A stretch of DNA of 64,000 nt, taken from Rhodoblastus sp052145335 (GTDB lineage Bacteria > Pseudomonadota > Alphaproteobacteria > Rhizobiales > Beijerinckiaceae). Shown piece after piece: positions 47,694 through 55,855 of this stretch. The translations under genes were made by a program, and so were the position numbers. How positions within the stretch are numbered: the first letter of the stretch is position 1; the number at the start of each line of letters is the position of its first letter. A model generated the notes under the pieces. It did not search any database, had not been told where the DNA came from, and saw only the letters and a program-made list of their open reading frames with translations. The stretch is from positions 8,512-72,511 of the forward strand of contig NZ_JBKQOU010000305.1 of assembly GCF_052145335.1 (NCBI RefSeq). The letters run 5' to 3'.

Positions 47694-48170
47694 TCAGCCT
47701 TGGGGCTCGGTCGGGCCCTGACTGGCTCGGCTGGCCATGAAGCGCTCGAATTCCTCGCGGTCCTTGGCCCGGCGCAGGCCGTCCAGATAATCGTTGAACG
47801 CCTTTTCGGCCTCGAAAATCTTGCGGCGTTCCTCTTCGAGGCGCGTAAGCTCCGCCTTGCGCCATTCGTCGAAAGCGGAATTGCCGCTCGACGCCGGCCA
47901 TTCGGCGGAAAAATTGCGCGCCATGGCTCCAAGGCCGCTGCGTTTTTCGAATCCGCCCCATTTTTCCTGGGCGAACTGGCCAAAATCACCGGCATAGGCG
48001 GTCTTGGCCTGGAAGATCTTCCAGCCGAGTATGGCGAGGCCGACCGGCCAGAACAAAATGAAGCCGAGGATCATCGCCAGGAGTTCGATCGGTTTCCAGC
48101 GCATGCGTCCGCACGGCCCGGAATGGGCGTGGGAGTTAGCCGATGCATAGGCTCGGTGTGAACAGCTCAT
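47694..48170 (-). CDS. DUF2852 membrane protein
   Basis: A 158-residue protein with one or two hydrophobic segments (ELLAMILGFILFWPVGLAILGWKI) followed by a coiled-coil-like region (FDEWRKAELTRLEEERRKIFEAEKAFNDYLDGLRRAKDREEF, seen as a charged helix) typical of DUF2852. Function unknown. The ATG at 48170 has GGAG nine bases upstream. A palindrome (48214-48234) lies 44 bases before the start, suggesting control by the TetR gene directly upstream. Confidence 0.85.
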   Translation of the reverse strand: MSCSHRAYASANSHAHSGPCGRMRWKPIELLAMILGFILFWPVGLAILGWKIFQAKTAYAGDFGQFAQEKWGGFEKRSGLGAMARNFSAEWPASSGNSAFDEWRKAELTRLEEERRKIFEAEKAFNDYLDGLRRAKDREEFERFMASRASQGPTEPQG

Positions 48171-48213
48171 GTGACAGCTCCGTTCATCGGCCGCCGTGGA
48201 CGGCGGCGATGTG

Positions 48214-48234
48214 AATGTAATATACATTTACATT
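48214..48234. promoter_or_regulatory. Palindrome upstream of the DUF2852 gene (candidate TetR operator)
   Basis: Seven-base perfect arms AATGTAA and TTACATT separated by seven bases, in a very AT-rich island between the TetR gene and the DUF2852 gene. A related palindrome with TGTAA/TTACA arms lies at 49163-49178 on the other side of the TetR gene. Confidence 0.6.
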
Positions 48235-48273
48235 GAAGCCGTGCACAGAGGCGCCGCCGAAAAATTTTCGTGA

Positions 48274-48966
48274 TTATTTTTCCCTGGGAAAAACCGGCTC
48301 GACGCCGAGCGAACGGCGGATCTCGCCTTCGACCAGAGCGGCGACGGCGTCTTCGAGCAAGGTGGAAGCTTCCGCCGCGCCGCCGGCAAAATGGCCGGCC
48401 AGCAGCAGCTCGGCGACGCCATGGGTCGTCGCCCAGATTTGCACTGCAAGATTGCGGGCGTTTTTTTCCGGAGCATAGAAATGGCGCAGGACGGCGACGG
48501 TGGTTCGCACCAACTCGTCGAAGGCCTTTTGCGCCGCAGCCTGAGCCGCGGGTTCGGCGGCTGGCGGCGCGAGAAAGCCGGCGTCGCCGAACATGGCCTT
48601 GTAGAGACCGGGTTCGGCCTTGGCGAAAGCCAGGTAGGCTGCGCCGCGCCGGCGCAGCGCGGTGACCGGATCCGGGCGCCCGCCGTCCCAGGCGCGGCCA
48701 AGCTGTTCGTTGAAATGCTCGAAACCCTCTTGCGCCAGCGCCGCCACCAAGGCGCTGCGGTCGGCGAAATGACGGTAGGGCGCGGCGCCGGTGACCCCGA
48801 CGCGCTTGGCCGCCTCGGCCAGGGTGAAACCAGCCGGACCGCGTTCGGACATCAGCGCCCGCGCGGCGGCGAGCAAAGCCTGGCGAAGCCGGCCGTGGTG
48901 GTAGCCGCGACCCTTGCCGCCAAATCCACCGTTTGGGCCGCCGCATCCATCGGTTTCGGCGCTCAT
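48274..48966 (-). CDS. TetR-family transcriptional regulator
   Basis: A 230-residue repressor-type protein. The N-terminal helix-turn-helix is RQALLAAARALMSERGPAGFTLAEAAKRVGVTGAAPYRHFADRSAL, the standard TetR pattern. The C-terminal domain (GAAYLAFAKAEPGLYKAMFGD, IWATTHGVAELLLAGHF) resembles the WHG/TetR_C_33 ligand-binding domain. A Gly/His-rich lead (GCGGPNGGFGGKGRGYHHGRL) precedes it. It lies between two palindromes and probably controls DUF2852 and/or the microprotein at 49236. Ligand unknown. Confidence 0.9.
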   Translation of the reverse strand: MSAETDGCGGPNGGFGGKGRGYHHGRLRQALLAAARALMSERGPAGFTLAEAAKRVGVTGAAPYRHFADRSALVAALAQEGFEHFNEQLGRAWDGGRPDPVTALRRRGAAYLAFAKAEPGLYKAMFGDAGFLAPPAAEPAAQAAAQKAFDELVRTTVAVLRHFYAPEKNARNLAVQIWATTHGVAELLLAGHFAGGAAEASTLLEDAVAALVEGEIRRSLGVEPVFPREK

Positions 48967-49151
48967 GAACAATCCCGTCCGCCGCGAGGCGCGGCGCCTA
49001 TAGCCGCTATCGCGCATTTTTTTTCGCGCGGCAATCTTTCCCTTCCTGGGCTGACACGGCGCCGGTCGGCGGCATTCGTGAAACGGCTTAATTTTTGCGC
49101 ATTTTACGCCGTTTTGCGCAGGATTCGCGCCCCATCGCCTAATGTTTGGAA

Positions 49152-49180
49152 TTGTTCCAGCATGTAAGCAATATTACAAT
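49152..49180 (+). promoter_or_regulatory. Promoter with embedded palindrome upstream of the microprotein
   Basis: TTGTTC (49152-49157) and TACAAT (49175-49180) are 17 bases apart, a good sigma-70-type spacing. The palindrome TGTAAGCAATATTACA (49163-49178) overlaps the spacer and -10 box, where a bound repressor would block initiation. Confidence 0.6.
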
Positions 49181-49235
49181 AGCATCTTGTTTAAGCAGGA
49201 ATTAGCCGGGTTCGAACCCGTTGGAGAACCCGAGC

Positions 49236-49319
49236 ATGTCGACCGCAATCAAAGTGGAAATCATGTCGATCTGCGCCGCTTTCGCTTTCATCGGCGCCGT
49301 GCTCGTCGCCGTCTGGTGA
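49236..49319 (+). CDS. 27-residue single-pass membrane microprotein
   Basis: The frame reads MSTAIKVEIMSICAAFAFIG then AVLVAVW and stops with TGA. It has a short polar start and a single hydrophobic helix of about 17 residues. A TTGGAGAA ribosome site lies about eight bases before the ATG, and a promoter with a palindrome lies 55-85 bases upstream. The combination of promoter, ribosome site and helix makes it more than a chance frame, though it is far below usual annotation cut-offs. Function unknown; small helices of this kind often modulate larger membrane complexes. Confidence 0.6.
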   Translation: MSTAIKVEIMSICAAFAFIGAVLVAVW

Positions 49320-49430
49320 GCGGAAATGATCTGAAGCAGCCTACGGCGCGCAAATCCGGGCGCTGGAAGTGGCGGCCCGCGCTCCCTCCCCCGCGGCCAC
49401 ACCAACGCCTGAGAGCTCCGCTCCTGTTCA

Positions 49431-49456
49431 ACCGGGGCGGGGCTTCGGTTTTTTCC
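49431..49456 (+). terminator. Possible terminator after the microprotein
   Basis: AACCG and CGGTT flank a GC-rich loop and are followed by a run of T on the plus strand. The stem is short, so support is weak. The rest of 49320-49583 shows no supported gene. Confidence 0.4.
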
Positions 49457-49583
49457 CCGGGCTTGCCACCAAGCAGCGCTAATGAAGCCTTCGGATTCGC
49501 GCAGGGCCGACGCATTCGGCAAGGCGCGAAAAAATCAGGCGGCGCACGAAAACCGGGGGGAAGGTTTTCATACGCCGCCCTCG

Positions 49584-49609
49584 GGCGTCCGGGGTTAATT
49601 TCGGACGCC
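49584..49609 (-). terminator. Stem-loop after the RpfF-like gene
   Basis: GGCGTCCG and CGGACGCC pair over a ten-base AT-rich loop, starting six bases beyond the stop codon of the RpfF-like gene on the minus strand. No clear T-run follows. Confidence 0.5.
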
Positions 49610-49614
49610 TTTCC

Positions 49615-50655
49615 TTACCGGCTTTGCGCCGGTTTGAAGCGCAGGCTCGCCGATTGCTCAAACAACCGGTCCTGCGACTGAGCCAACATTTCCATCTTGC
49701 GTAGATTGATCGGCGCCAGATGCATCACCGAGTCGACCCAGATGTCGGTGACGTCTCGCAATTCGTCCATGGTCAGCGGCGAGATCCGTCGCCGCACCTT
49801 GCCGATCGCCCCCAACAGGCTATGCCGCTTGCCGTTTTCCGCAATGAAGGCCCGAGCGCGCGCCTGACCCTCGCCTTTTTCCGCGAGCATGTCGATCAGG
49901 CCCATCTCGTGCAACTCTTCCGCCTTGTACATGCGCCCGGACATGATCAGCTTTTCCGCACGTGCCGAATCGAGCCGACGCGAGATCAGACTATAGGCGC
50001 CCATGCCGGGAAACGTGTGGAACAGGGATTCGGGAAAGCCTAGATTGACGCCACGTTCGGCGATGACGAACTGGCAACTCAGCGCTGCCTCCAGGCCGCC
50101 GCCCAGCGCGTCTCCCTCCAGCACGGCCATGGTGACGACGGGCGAATCGAAGCCGTGGTAGATATTGTAAATGGCCTCGATGCAGGCATAGGCGTAATGC
50201 CGCAGCCCCTCGGCGTCGCGCGCACGCACACGGTCAAGAAAATAGGGCAGATCGCCGCCCATGTTGAACACGCCCGGACGCAGCGAGCCGCCGACGAGGA
50301 ACTTGACCGGAGGCTCGTCAAATTGGTTGCGCTGATACAAAGCCCGAATATCGGCGTTCAGCGCGTTGAATTCGCGCAGCAGCGGCAAGGTCCAGCTCAC
50401 GGAATTTTCGTGACGCATGGAGCACCAGATGGTTTTGGAGTTCGGGTCGAACCGGACTTCCAACAACCGGCGCGGCTTGAGCAGGAAGTCGAGACTATCC
50501 GACGCCGCGCTGCGGCTTTCCCTTCGCGGCAAAAGATTCGCCGCCCTGGAATTTCGGACTGGTGGAATGGAAAGCTGCGACGGAAACTCAACGAAATGGA
50601 GCATGACTCGAAAACTCAAACCGGCGTTGGCGGCCACAAGCGACTTTCGTCGCAT
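49615..50655 (-). CDS. RpfF/DSF-synthase-like crotonase
   Basis: A 346-residue crotonase-fold protein. The core VLEGDALGGGLEAALSCQFV and GVNLGFPESLFHTFPGMGAY carries the two glutamates that in Xanthomonas RpfF (Glu141, Glu161) catalyse dehydration and thioester cleavage to make cis-2-unsaturated fatty-acid signals. FLVGGSLRPGVFNMGGDLPYF and GRMYKAEELHEMGLIDMLAEKGEG also match RpfF. No rpfC or rpfG is nearby. It lacks similarity to ordinary beta-oxidation hydratases in the GGDLPYF region. The start is uncertain (50604 also possible); the upstream 120 bases are AT-rich. Confidence 0.8.
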   Translation of the reverse strand: MRRKSLVAANAGLSFRVMLHFVEFPSQLSIPPVRNSRAANLLPRRESRSAASDSLDFLLKPRRLLEVRFDPNSKTIWCSMRHENSVSWTLPLLREFNALNADIRALYQRNQFDEPPVKFLVGGSLRPGVFNMGGDLPYFLDRVRARDAEGLRHYAYACIEAIYNIYHGFDSPVVTMAVLEGDALGGGLEAALSCQFVIAERGVNLGFPESLFHTFPGMGAYSLISRRLDSARAEKLIMSGRMYKAEELHEMGLIDMLAEKGEGQARARAFIAENGKRHSLLGAIGKVRRRISPLTMDELRDVTDIWVDSVMHLAPINLRKMEMLAQSQDRLFEQSASLRFKPAQSR

Positions 50656-50751
50656 GATCAAAGCTTAACAAGAATTAACTGTCCCAAATGTTATTTTTGG
50701 AACCATCTCAAGGAAATTACCAAAATTTCATGTTCAAATAAATTGTTGTAA

Positions 50752-50775
50752 ATCAATATGATAGATAATATTGAT
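50752..50775. repeat. Inverted repeat between recQ and the RpfF-like gene
   Basis: ATCAATAT (50752-50759) and ATATTGAT (50768-50775) form perfect eight-base arms with an eight-base spacer, directly after the recQ stop and about 100 bases upstream of the RpfF-like gene. It could be a regulator site for that gene or a weak terminator for recQ. Confidence 0.5.
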
Positions 50776-52386
50776 TCAAAAGTGGTCACTATCCGCGCGC
50801 TCGACCAGCGGCGCGCCATAACGGGCCAGCAGACCAGTTTCATCGCCGCAGCGGGCGATCAGTTCCGCCACGTCGGCAGGCCGCGCGTCGATCAGGCTGG
50901 CCAGCGCCGCGTCTCCGATCAGCCGCGCCGGAGCGACGCCGGTCTTCCGCGCGATCGCCCGTCGGGCCTCGCGCAAGCCGCGCAGCCGACGTGCCTGTCC
51001 GACGTCGAGAGCGGGCTCCGGAGGCGGAGAAAAAAACTCTGCCGCGACCGGCGACGCATCCGAAGCTGGTTCAGCGTCTGTCATCGGACGCGAAAAGCGT
51101 TCGAATCCGCTGTGGATCACGTGGCGAGCCAAAATTCGCGCCTCGGCCGGCGCGCCGCAGGCCAAACGCGCCGCGCGCCGCAAAAAGCCGAAACGGCCAC
51201 GGCAATTGTCACATTGGCCGCAAGGCGGCCCGACTTCGCCGAGCGCCGCCAGCATATGTTGTTCCCGGCAATCGGCAGCGGCGAGATAGTCGACCAGGAT
51301 TTTCGCGCGCCGCGCCGCCACCGGATCGAGACGCGCCAGTTCGAACCTCGCCGCGCGCAGGTCCGCCAGGCTTTTGCGCGAATAAAGCGCGATGGCCTCG
51401 GCCGGCTGGCCATCGCGTCCGGCGCGGCCGGTTTCCTGGTAGAGCGTTTCCAAATGCTCCGGCATGTCGGCGTGGATGACATAGCGGACGTCCGGCTTGT
51501 CGACGCCCAGCCCGAAAGCGATGGTCGCCACCATGACCATGTCCGGCCGCGCCAGAAACTCGTCCTGCCGCTCCTCGCGTGTCCGCGTCGGCAGACCGGC
51601 GTGATAGGAGGCCGCCTTATGGCCTGCCTCGCTAAGCTTTTGCGCCAGGAAATCCGCCTTTTTGCGCGAACCGCAATAAACGATTCCGCTCATGTTCCGC
51701 CGCGCTGCGGCCAGTTCGACAAGCTGGCGTGTCGAATCGCGCCCCTGCGGCGCAGCCGAAAGCGCAATCGCCCTACGGCGGAACGAGCCGATCAGTTGGC
51801 GCGGCGGACGGACAAACAGTTTTTCGACAATTTGCGCGCGCGTGCCCGGCGCCGCCGTGGCGGTGGCGGCGACCATTTGCGGGAAGCCCAAAACCTCGGC
51901 CGCCTCGCCGATCGTTGCGTATTCCGGACGGAAATCGTGGCCCCATTGCGCGACGCAATGGGCCTCGTCCACCGCCAGCAGGCGCACGTCCGCTCCGCGC
52001 AGAAGGTTCAAAGTATCGGAATCAGCCAGCCGTTCCGGCGAAAGATAGAGCAGGTTCAGGCGCCGACGCTCAATGTCCCGGCAAAGTTTCGCGTAGGCGC
52101 CCGAATCGATCTCCGCGTGCAGCGCGCTCGCCGCGACGCCCGATTTTTGCAGTTTCAGCGCCTGGTCGCGCATCAAGGCGACCAGCGGCGAGACAACAAC
52201 GGTCAGGCCTGGACGCGCGATGGCGGGTAATTGATAGATCAGCGATTTGCCGCCGCCGGTCGGCCACAGCACAAAAACGTCCTCGCCATCGAGCACGGCT
52301 TCGATCGCCTCGCCTTGCCCGGACAAAAAATCCCCGAAACCGAATTTTTCGCGCAGGATTTTTCGCGCGGCCTCCATGTCAGCCAT
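50776..52386 (-). CDS. recQ: RecQ-family DNA helicase lacking the winged-helix domain
   Basis: A 536-residue 3'-5' superfamily 2 helicase for recombination and fork repair. Walker A TGGGKS (43-48), DEAH (140-143) followed by the aromatic-rich loop CVAQWGHDFRPEY, ATATAAPG, and ETGRAGRDG (motif VI) are present. Zinc cysteines C373, C389, C392 and C395 follow. The HRDC domain is at about 462-530. Only about 65 residues lie between the zinc site and HRDC, too few for the usual RQC winged helix of about 110 residues. The catalytic core is intact. Confidence 0.93.
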   Translation of the reverse strand: MADMEAARKILREKFGFGDFLSGQGEAIEAVLDGEDVFVLWPTGGGKSLIYQLPAIARPGLTVVVSPLVALMRDQALKLQKSGVAASALHAEIDSGAYAKLCRDIERRRLNLLYLSPERLADSDTLNLLRGADVRLLAVDEAHCVAQWGHDFRPEYATIGEAAEVLGFPQMVAATATAAPGTRAQIVEKLFVRPPRQLIGSFRRRAIALSAAPQGRDSTRQLVELAAARRNMSGIVYCGSRKKADFLAQKLSEAGHKAASYHAGLPTRTREERQDEFLARPDMVMVATIAFGLGVDKPDVRYVIHADMPEHLETLYQETGRAGRDGQPAEAIALYSRKSLADLRAARFELARLDPVAARRAKILVDYLAAADCREQHMLAALGEVGPPCGQCDNCRGRFGFLRRAARLACGAPAEARILARHVIHSGFERFSRPMTDAEPASDASPVAAEFFSPPPEPALDVGQARRLRGLREARRAIARKTGVAPARLIGDAALASLIDARPADVAELIARCGDETGLLARYGAPLVERADSDHF

Positions 52387-52618
52387 CGCCGTCAGCCATT
52401 GAACGAGCGAACTTTTTCGCGGTCAGACTCAGCAAACCGCCCCCCGTTGCGACAAATAGAGGCGCCAAAGTCGAAAGCTTTGAGGGCGCTTGCCCGATTG
52501 TCATGTGCCGATCCGCAGCCTAGATTGCTTTAGCGCCACGCGATTTCCGGGTCGCCGGGCGGCAATAATTTGCACCGATTCGGGCTATTAGTCCCGACCG
52601 TCAGGAAGGAAACCAAGC

Positions 52619-53008
52619 ATGAAACTGATCCAGGCTCTGTCGGCCGCCGCCGCCCTCGCGTTCATCTCCTCGACCGCCTTCGCCGCCGGCGACCCGGAAG
52701 CGGGCGCCAAGGTTTTCAACAAGTGCATGGCCTGCCACAAGGTCGGTCCCGGCGCCAAGAACGGCGTCGGCCCGGAGCTGAACGGCCTCAACGGCCGCAA
52801 GACCGGCGCAGTGGAAGGCTATGCCTATTCCGACGCCAACAAGAATTCCGGCCTGACCTGGGACGAGGCGACCTTCAAGGAATATATCACCGCGCCGCAG
52901 AAGAAGATTCCCGGCACCAAAATGACCTTCCCGGGCCTGCCCAACGAAGCCGACCGCGACAATCTCTGGGCCTACCTCGTCCAGTTCAAGGCCGACGGCT
53001 CCAAGTAA
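52619..53008 (+). CDS. Class I cytochrome c (c2/c550-like)
   Basis: A 129-residue periplasmic electron carrier. It has a signal peptide (KLIQALSAAAALAFISSTAFA), the haem site NKCMACHKVGPG, VGPELNGLNGRKTG and an axial-Met region KMTFPGLPNE. This fits mitochondrial-type cytochrome c2, which takes electrons from the bc1 complex encoded at 42-44 kb and passes them to an oxidase or reaction centre. A strong AGGAAGGAAA ribosome site and a downstream terminator indicate a single-gene unit. Confidence 0.94.
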   Translation: MKLIQALSAAAALAFISSTAFAAGDPEAGAKVFNKCMACHKVGPGAKNGVGPELNGLNGRKTGAVEGYAYSDANKNSGLTWDEATFKEYITAPQKKIPGTKMTFPGLPNEADRDNLWAYLVQFKADGSK

Positions 53009-53034
53009 GACTTTTCGACGTATTGCCGAGTTTG

Positions 53035-53074
53035 ACGCCGGTCGCGACCCTCGCGGCCGGCGTTTTTCTTTTTT
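53035..53074 (+). terminator. Rho-independent terminator of the cytochrome c gene
   Basis: ACGCCGG and CCGGCGT close a stem extended by TCGCG/CGCGA pairs, followed by TTTTTCTTTTTT on the plus strand, 27 bases after the stop codon. Confidence 0.9.
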
Positions 53075-53182
53075 GCGCGACGATTCGGCAAATTGCCGCT
53101 TTCCCTTTTCCGCCGGCAGGCGCCCTTCGACCTCGCCGAAAAACGGGCCTCTTAAAGAAGCCCTTTGGGCTTATGCGAGGGA

Positions 53183-53214
53183 TTCCTTGATCGCGACTTG
53201 TCGCGATCAAGGAA
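53183..53214. repeat. Perfect 15-bp hairpin in front of the GNAT gene
   Basis: TTCCTTGATCGCGAC and its exact complement flank a two-base loop. It lies 20 bases before the GNAT start, on the leader of its mRNA, and has no T-run, so it is not an ordinary terminator. Confidence 0.85.
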
Positions 53215-53233
53215 ATGGAAATATACATCGCCT

Positions 53234-53743
53234 ATGACCGACCTCTCGCTCGATTACGCCCTGCAGACCCCCGGCGACCTGCCCGCTATCCGCAAGCTGG
53301 AGGCGCGCGCCTTCGGACCGGGCCGTTTCGCCAAGACCGCCTATCGCCTGCGCGAGGGCGTCGCGCCGGACTGGAGCCTGTCTTACCTCGCGCGGATCGG
53401 CGGCATGCTGGTCGGCGCCAACACCATGACGCGCATCGCGATCGGCGGCGCCCCGGCCCTGCTGCTCGGCCCGCTGACGGTGGAAGAAGCCTTCCGCGCG
53501 AGGGGATTGGGCGAGGAACTGGCGCAGAAATCGCTCGACGCCGCCAAAGCCGCCGGCCATAGCCTGGTCATTCTCGTCGGCGACGCGCCGTTTTACGAAC
53601 GTCTCGGTTTTTCGCGCACGCCATTCGGCCGGTTCCAGTTTCCCGGCCCGGTCGATCCGACGCGGCTTTTGCATTGCGCCCTGCAGCCGGGCGCGCTGGA
53701 AAATTTTCGAGGCGCGGTGACGTTTTTGATCGGAACGACCTAA
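53234..53743 (+). CDS. GNAT-family N-acetyltransferase
   Basis: A 169-residue acetyl-CoA-dependent transferase of the YhbS-like group. LDYALQTPGDLPAIRKLEARAF starts the fold; LLLGPLTVEEAFRARGLGEEL is the acetyl-CoA pyrophosphate loop (motif A, with RGLG in place of the common RGxGxG/A), and VILVGDAPFYERLGF is motif B. Substrate unknown. The ATG at 53234 places the first strand correctly. The gene ends overlapping the convergent vWA-like gene by three bases. Confidence 0.87.
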   Translation: MTDLSLDYALQTPGDLPAIRKLEARAFGPGRFAKTAYRLREGVAPDWSLSYLARIGGMLVGANTMTRIAIGGAPALLLGPLTVEEAFRARGLGEELAQKSLDAAKAAGHSLVILVGDAPFYERLGFSRTPFGRFQFPGPVDPTRLLHCALQPGALENFRGAVTFLIGTT

Positions 53744-55839
53744 CGCGCCCTGCCCCGCCGCCCTTCCCAGGCCCAGGCGGCGACCAAGGCGCCGAGCAAC
53801 GCCAGCAGGCCGAACAGGCCGACCGCCAGCGGCGCCAACCTGATGCCGTGAGCGACGCTGGCGCCAGTGCGCCGGACGCCGATGAAATCTGCGCCGGCAT
53901 AGACTGGGCTATCGCGCATGGCGACGATTCGCGGCAAGCGTATCCCGCTTCCCTGGGCCTCGCCGATGCGCCGGACCGAGCCGCCGCTGGCTTCCGCCAA
54001 AGGCCGCAGTTTTTCCGGCGTCGACCCCACTTCGCGATATTCGAGCGGATTTTCCGGCCCGACATTGACCAGGGCGGTCATCTCGCCCTGGGTCAGCCGA
54101 TAGAGGCCCAATTCATCGGCCGTGACCTTGCCGCGAAAAAGTCCCGGCGCCGCCGGACTCAAGACGATATCCTCCGCCTTGCCGGAAGGCGCGACGGCAT
54201 GAACGGGGCCGGCGGAATCGCCCAGAGTCTGGCGCTCGACGGCAACCTCCCGCCCCTTCGCATTCGCGCGTAAGTATTCCTCTTCCAGCTCCGGCTCCTT
54301 CATCAGCCAATGCGCCATGCGCCGCATCAGATCCTCATAGGGGCCGCCGCCCTCAAACCCCCGCGACCACAACCAGCTCTGGTCGGTCAGCAGCAGACCC
54401 ACCCGTCCCTTGCCTTCGCGCGACAGCACCAGAAGCGGCGCGCCGCCCGCGCCGTCAAGCACCGAGGCGCCGCGCATGAAAACCGCCTGTTCCTGGCGGA
54501 ACCATTGGCCCCAGGCGGGCGGCCTGGCTTCGGCGCCGGGCAGGTCGCGCGTCACCGGATGGCGCGCGCCGAGGGACGACAAGGCGGCGCGGAACGGCGT
54601 CTCGATCACCTCGCCGGTCGGACGCGCCGGGATCACCTTGCCGATCGGGGTATAATAGAGCCCGTCGGGCTGGGAAAAATTCGGCCCGGCGACAATGGCC
54701 AGGGCGCCGCCCTCGCGGACATATTTGACGATATTGTCGAAATAGTTCGGCGGCAGCAGGCCCATGTTGGAATAGCGGTCGAAAACGATCAGGTCGAAAT
54801 CGACGATCTTCCTGCCGAAAAGTTCAGCGGTGGGAAAGGCGATCAGCGCCAGTTCGCGGATCGGCGTGCCGTCCTGCTTTTCGGGCGGGCGCAGAATGGT
54901 GAAATGCACCAGTTCGACATTGGCGTCGGCCTTGAGCAGATTGCGCCAGGCGCGCTCGCCCGGATTGGGCTCGCCCGACACCAGCAGAATTTTCAAATGG
55001 TCGCGCACGCCTTCGACCGTCGCCACGGCCTTGTTGTTGACCAGGGTCAGTTCGTCGGGCGCCGGCTCGACGTCGAATTCCAGCACGTTGCGGCCGCCAT
55101 GCTCCAGCCGCACCGGAATTTTCACCAGCTCGCCGGGACGCGCCAGCACGCGATTCAGCACCGCGCCGTCGCGCCTGACCGTCACCGTCACCGGATCATG
55201 CGAAGCAGGCGCATCCTCGACCTTGATGGTGAACACGACGTCCTTGCCGATCAGGCCGAAGCGCGGCGCCTCGACCAGCGTCACTCGACGGTCGCGTTCG
55301 CCTTCATGGCCGGTGATCAGCGCGTGAAGCGGCGCCTTGAGATTGGCGGCGGCGATCGACGTCGGAATGTCGTGAACGACGCCGTCGGTGACCATGATCA
55401 CTGCGCCGAGCCGTTCCGGCGCCACATCGGCGAGGCCGGAATTGAGCGCCGTGAACAGCCGCGTGCCGTCGCCCTGCTCCACGTCCGTCTGCGATGCGCC
55501 GGCGTCGATGAACCGCACATCGACATCGCCGAGCGCCTTCAAGTCTTTTTCCAAGGCTTCGCGGGCGGCGTCGGTCTGGGCGCGTCGGTCGTCGAAATTC
55601 TGCGAGGCGCTGCGGTCGAGCACCACCGCGACCACGTCGTGAAGGTTTTCGCGCTGCTCCTCGACCAGCGACGGGCCGCTGAGCGCGCCAATCAGCAGCG
55701 CGAAGACCAGCGCCCGCGGAAGGGCGCCGCGACGACGCAAGACCAGAGCCGCCACGACCCAGGCCAGAGCCAAAGCCGCAAACAAAACCAGCAGCCATTG
55801 CGGCGCCAGAGGCGCGAAGGCCAGGCTGAACTCCTTCAA
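53740..55839 (-). CDS. Membrane protein with vWA-like and glutamine-amidotransferase-like regions (MoxR operon)
   Basis: A 699-residue protein with two N-terminal membrane helices (WLLVLFAALALAWVVAALVL, ALVFALLIGALSGPSLV) and one near the C-terminus (LAVGLFGLLALLGALVAAW). Between them lie a vWA-like segment (VVAVVLDRSASQNFDD, VIMVTDGVVHDIP) and a class I amidotransferase-like fold (LKILLVSGEPNPGERAWRNL, YVREGGALAIVAG) without an obvious catalytic Cys. It is the last gene of a MoxR-DUF58-DUF4159 operon. Such sets are linked to envelope stress or metal-centre maturation; exact role unknown. Confidence 0.78.
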   Translation of the reverse strand: MKEFSLAFAPLAPQWLLVLFAALALAWVVAALVLRRRGALPRALVFALLIGALSGPSLVEEQRENLHDVVAVVLDRSASQNFDDRRAQTDAAREALEKDLKALGDVDVRFIDAGASQTDVEQGDGTRLFTALNSGLADVAPERLGAVIMVTDGVVHDIPTSIAAANLKAPLHALITGHEGERDRRVTLVEAPRFGLIGKDVVFTIKVEDAPASHDPVTVTVRRDGAVLNRVLARPGELVKIPVRLEHGGRNVLEFDVEPAPDELTLVNNKAVATVEGVRDHLKILLVSGEPNPGERAWRNLLKADANVELVHFTILRPPEKQDGTPIRELALIAFPTAELFGRKIVDFDLIVFDRYSNMGLLPPNYFDNIVKYVREGGALAIVAGPNFSQPDGLYYTPIGKVIPARPTGEVIETPFRAALSSLGARHPVTRDLPGAEARPPAWGQWFRQEQAVFMRGASVLDGAGGAPLLVLSREGKGRVGLLLTDQSWLWSRGFEGGGPYEDLMRRMAHWLMKEPELEEEYLRANAKGREVAVERQTLGDSAGPVHAVAPSGKAEDIVLSPAAPGLFRGKVTADELGLYRLTQGEMTALVNVGPENPLEYREVGSTPEKLRPLAEASGGSVRRIGEAQGSGIRLPRIVAMRDSPVYAGADFIGVRRTGASVAHGIRLAPLAVGLFGLLALLGALVAAWAWEGRRGRAR

Positions 55840-55855
55840 TGCCCAAGTCCTTCCT

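Noticed and set aside
49202..49222. GGGTTCGAACCC, like a tRNA T-arm
   Set aside because: No acceptor stem, D-arm or anticodon arm can be built around it; it is probably just a short palindrome in the microprotein leader.
49142..49681. Plus-strand frame of 179 codons in the TetR-rpfF gap
   Set aside because: Low-complexity Arg/Pro/Gly translation, no domain, and it overlaps the better-supported microprotein in another frame.
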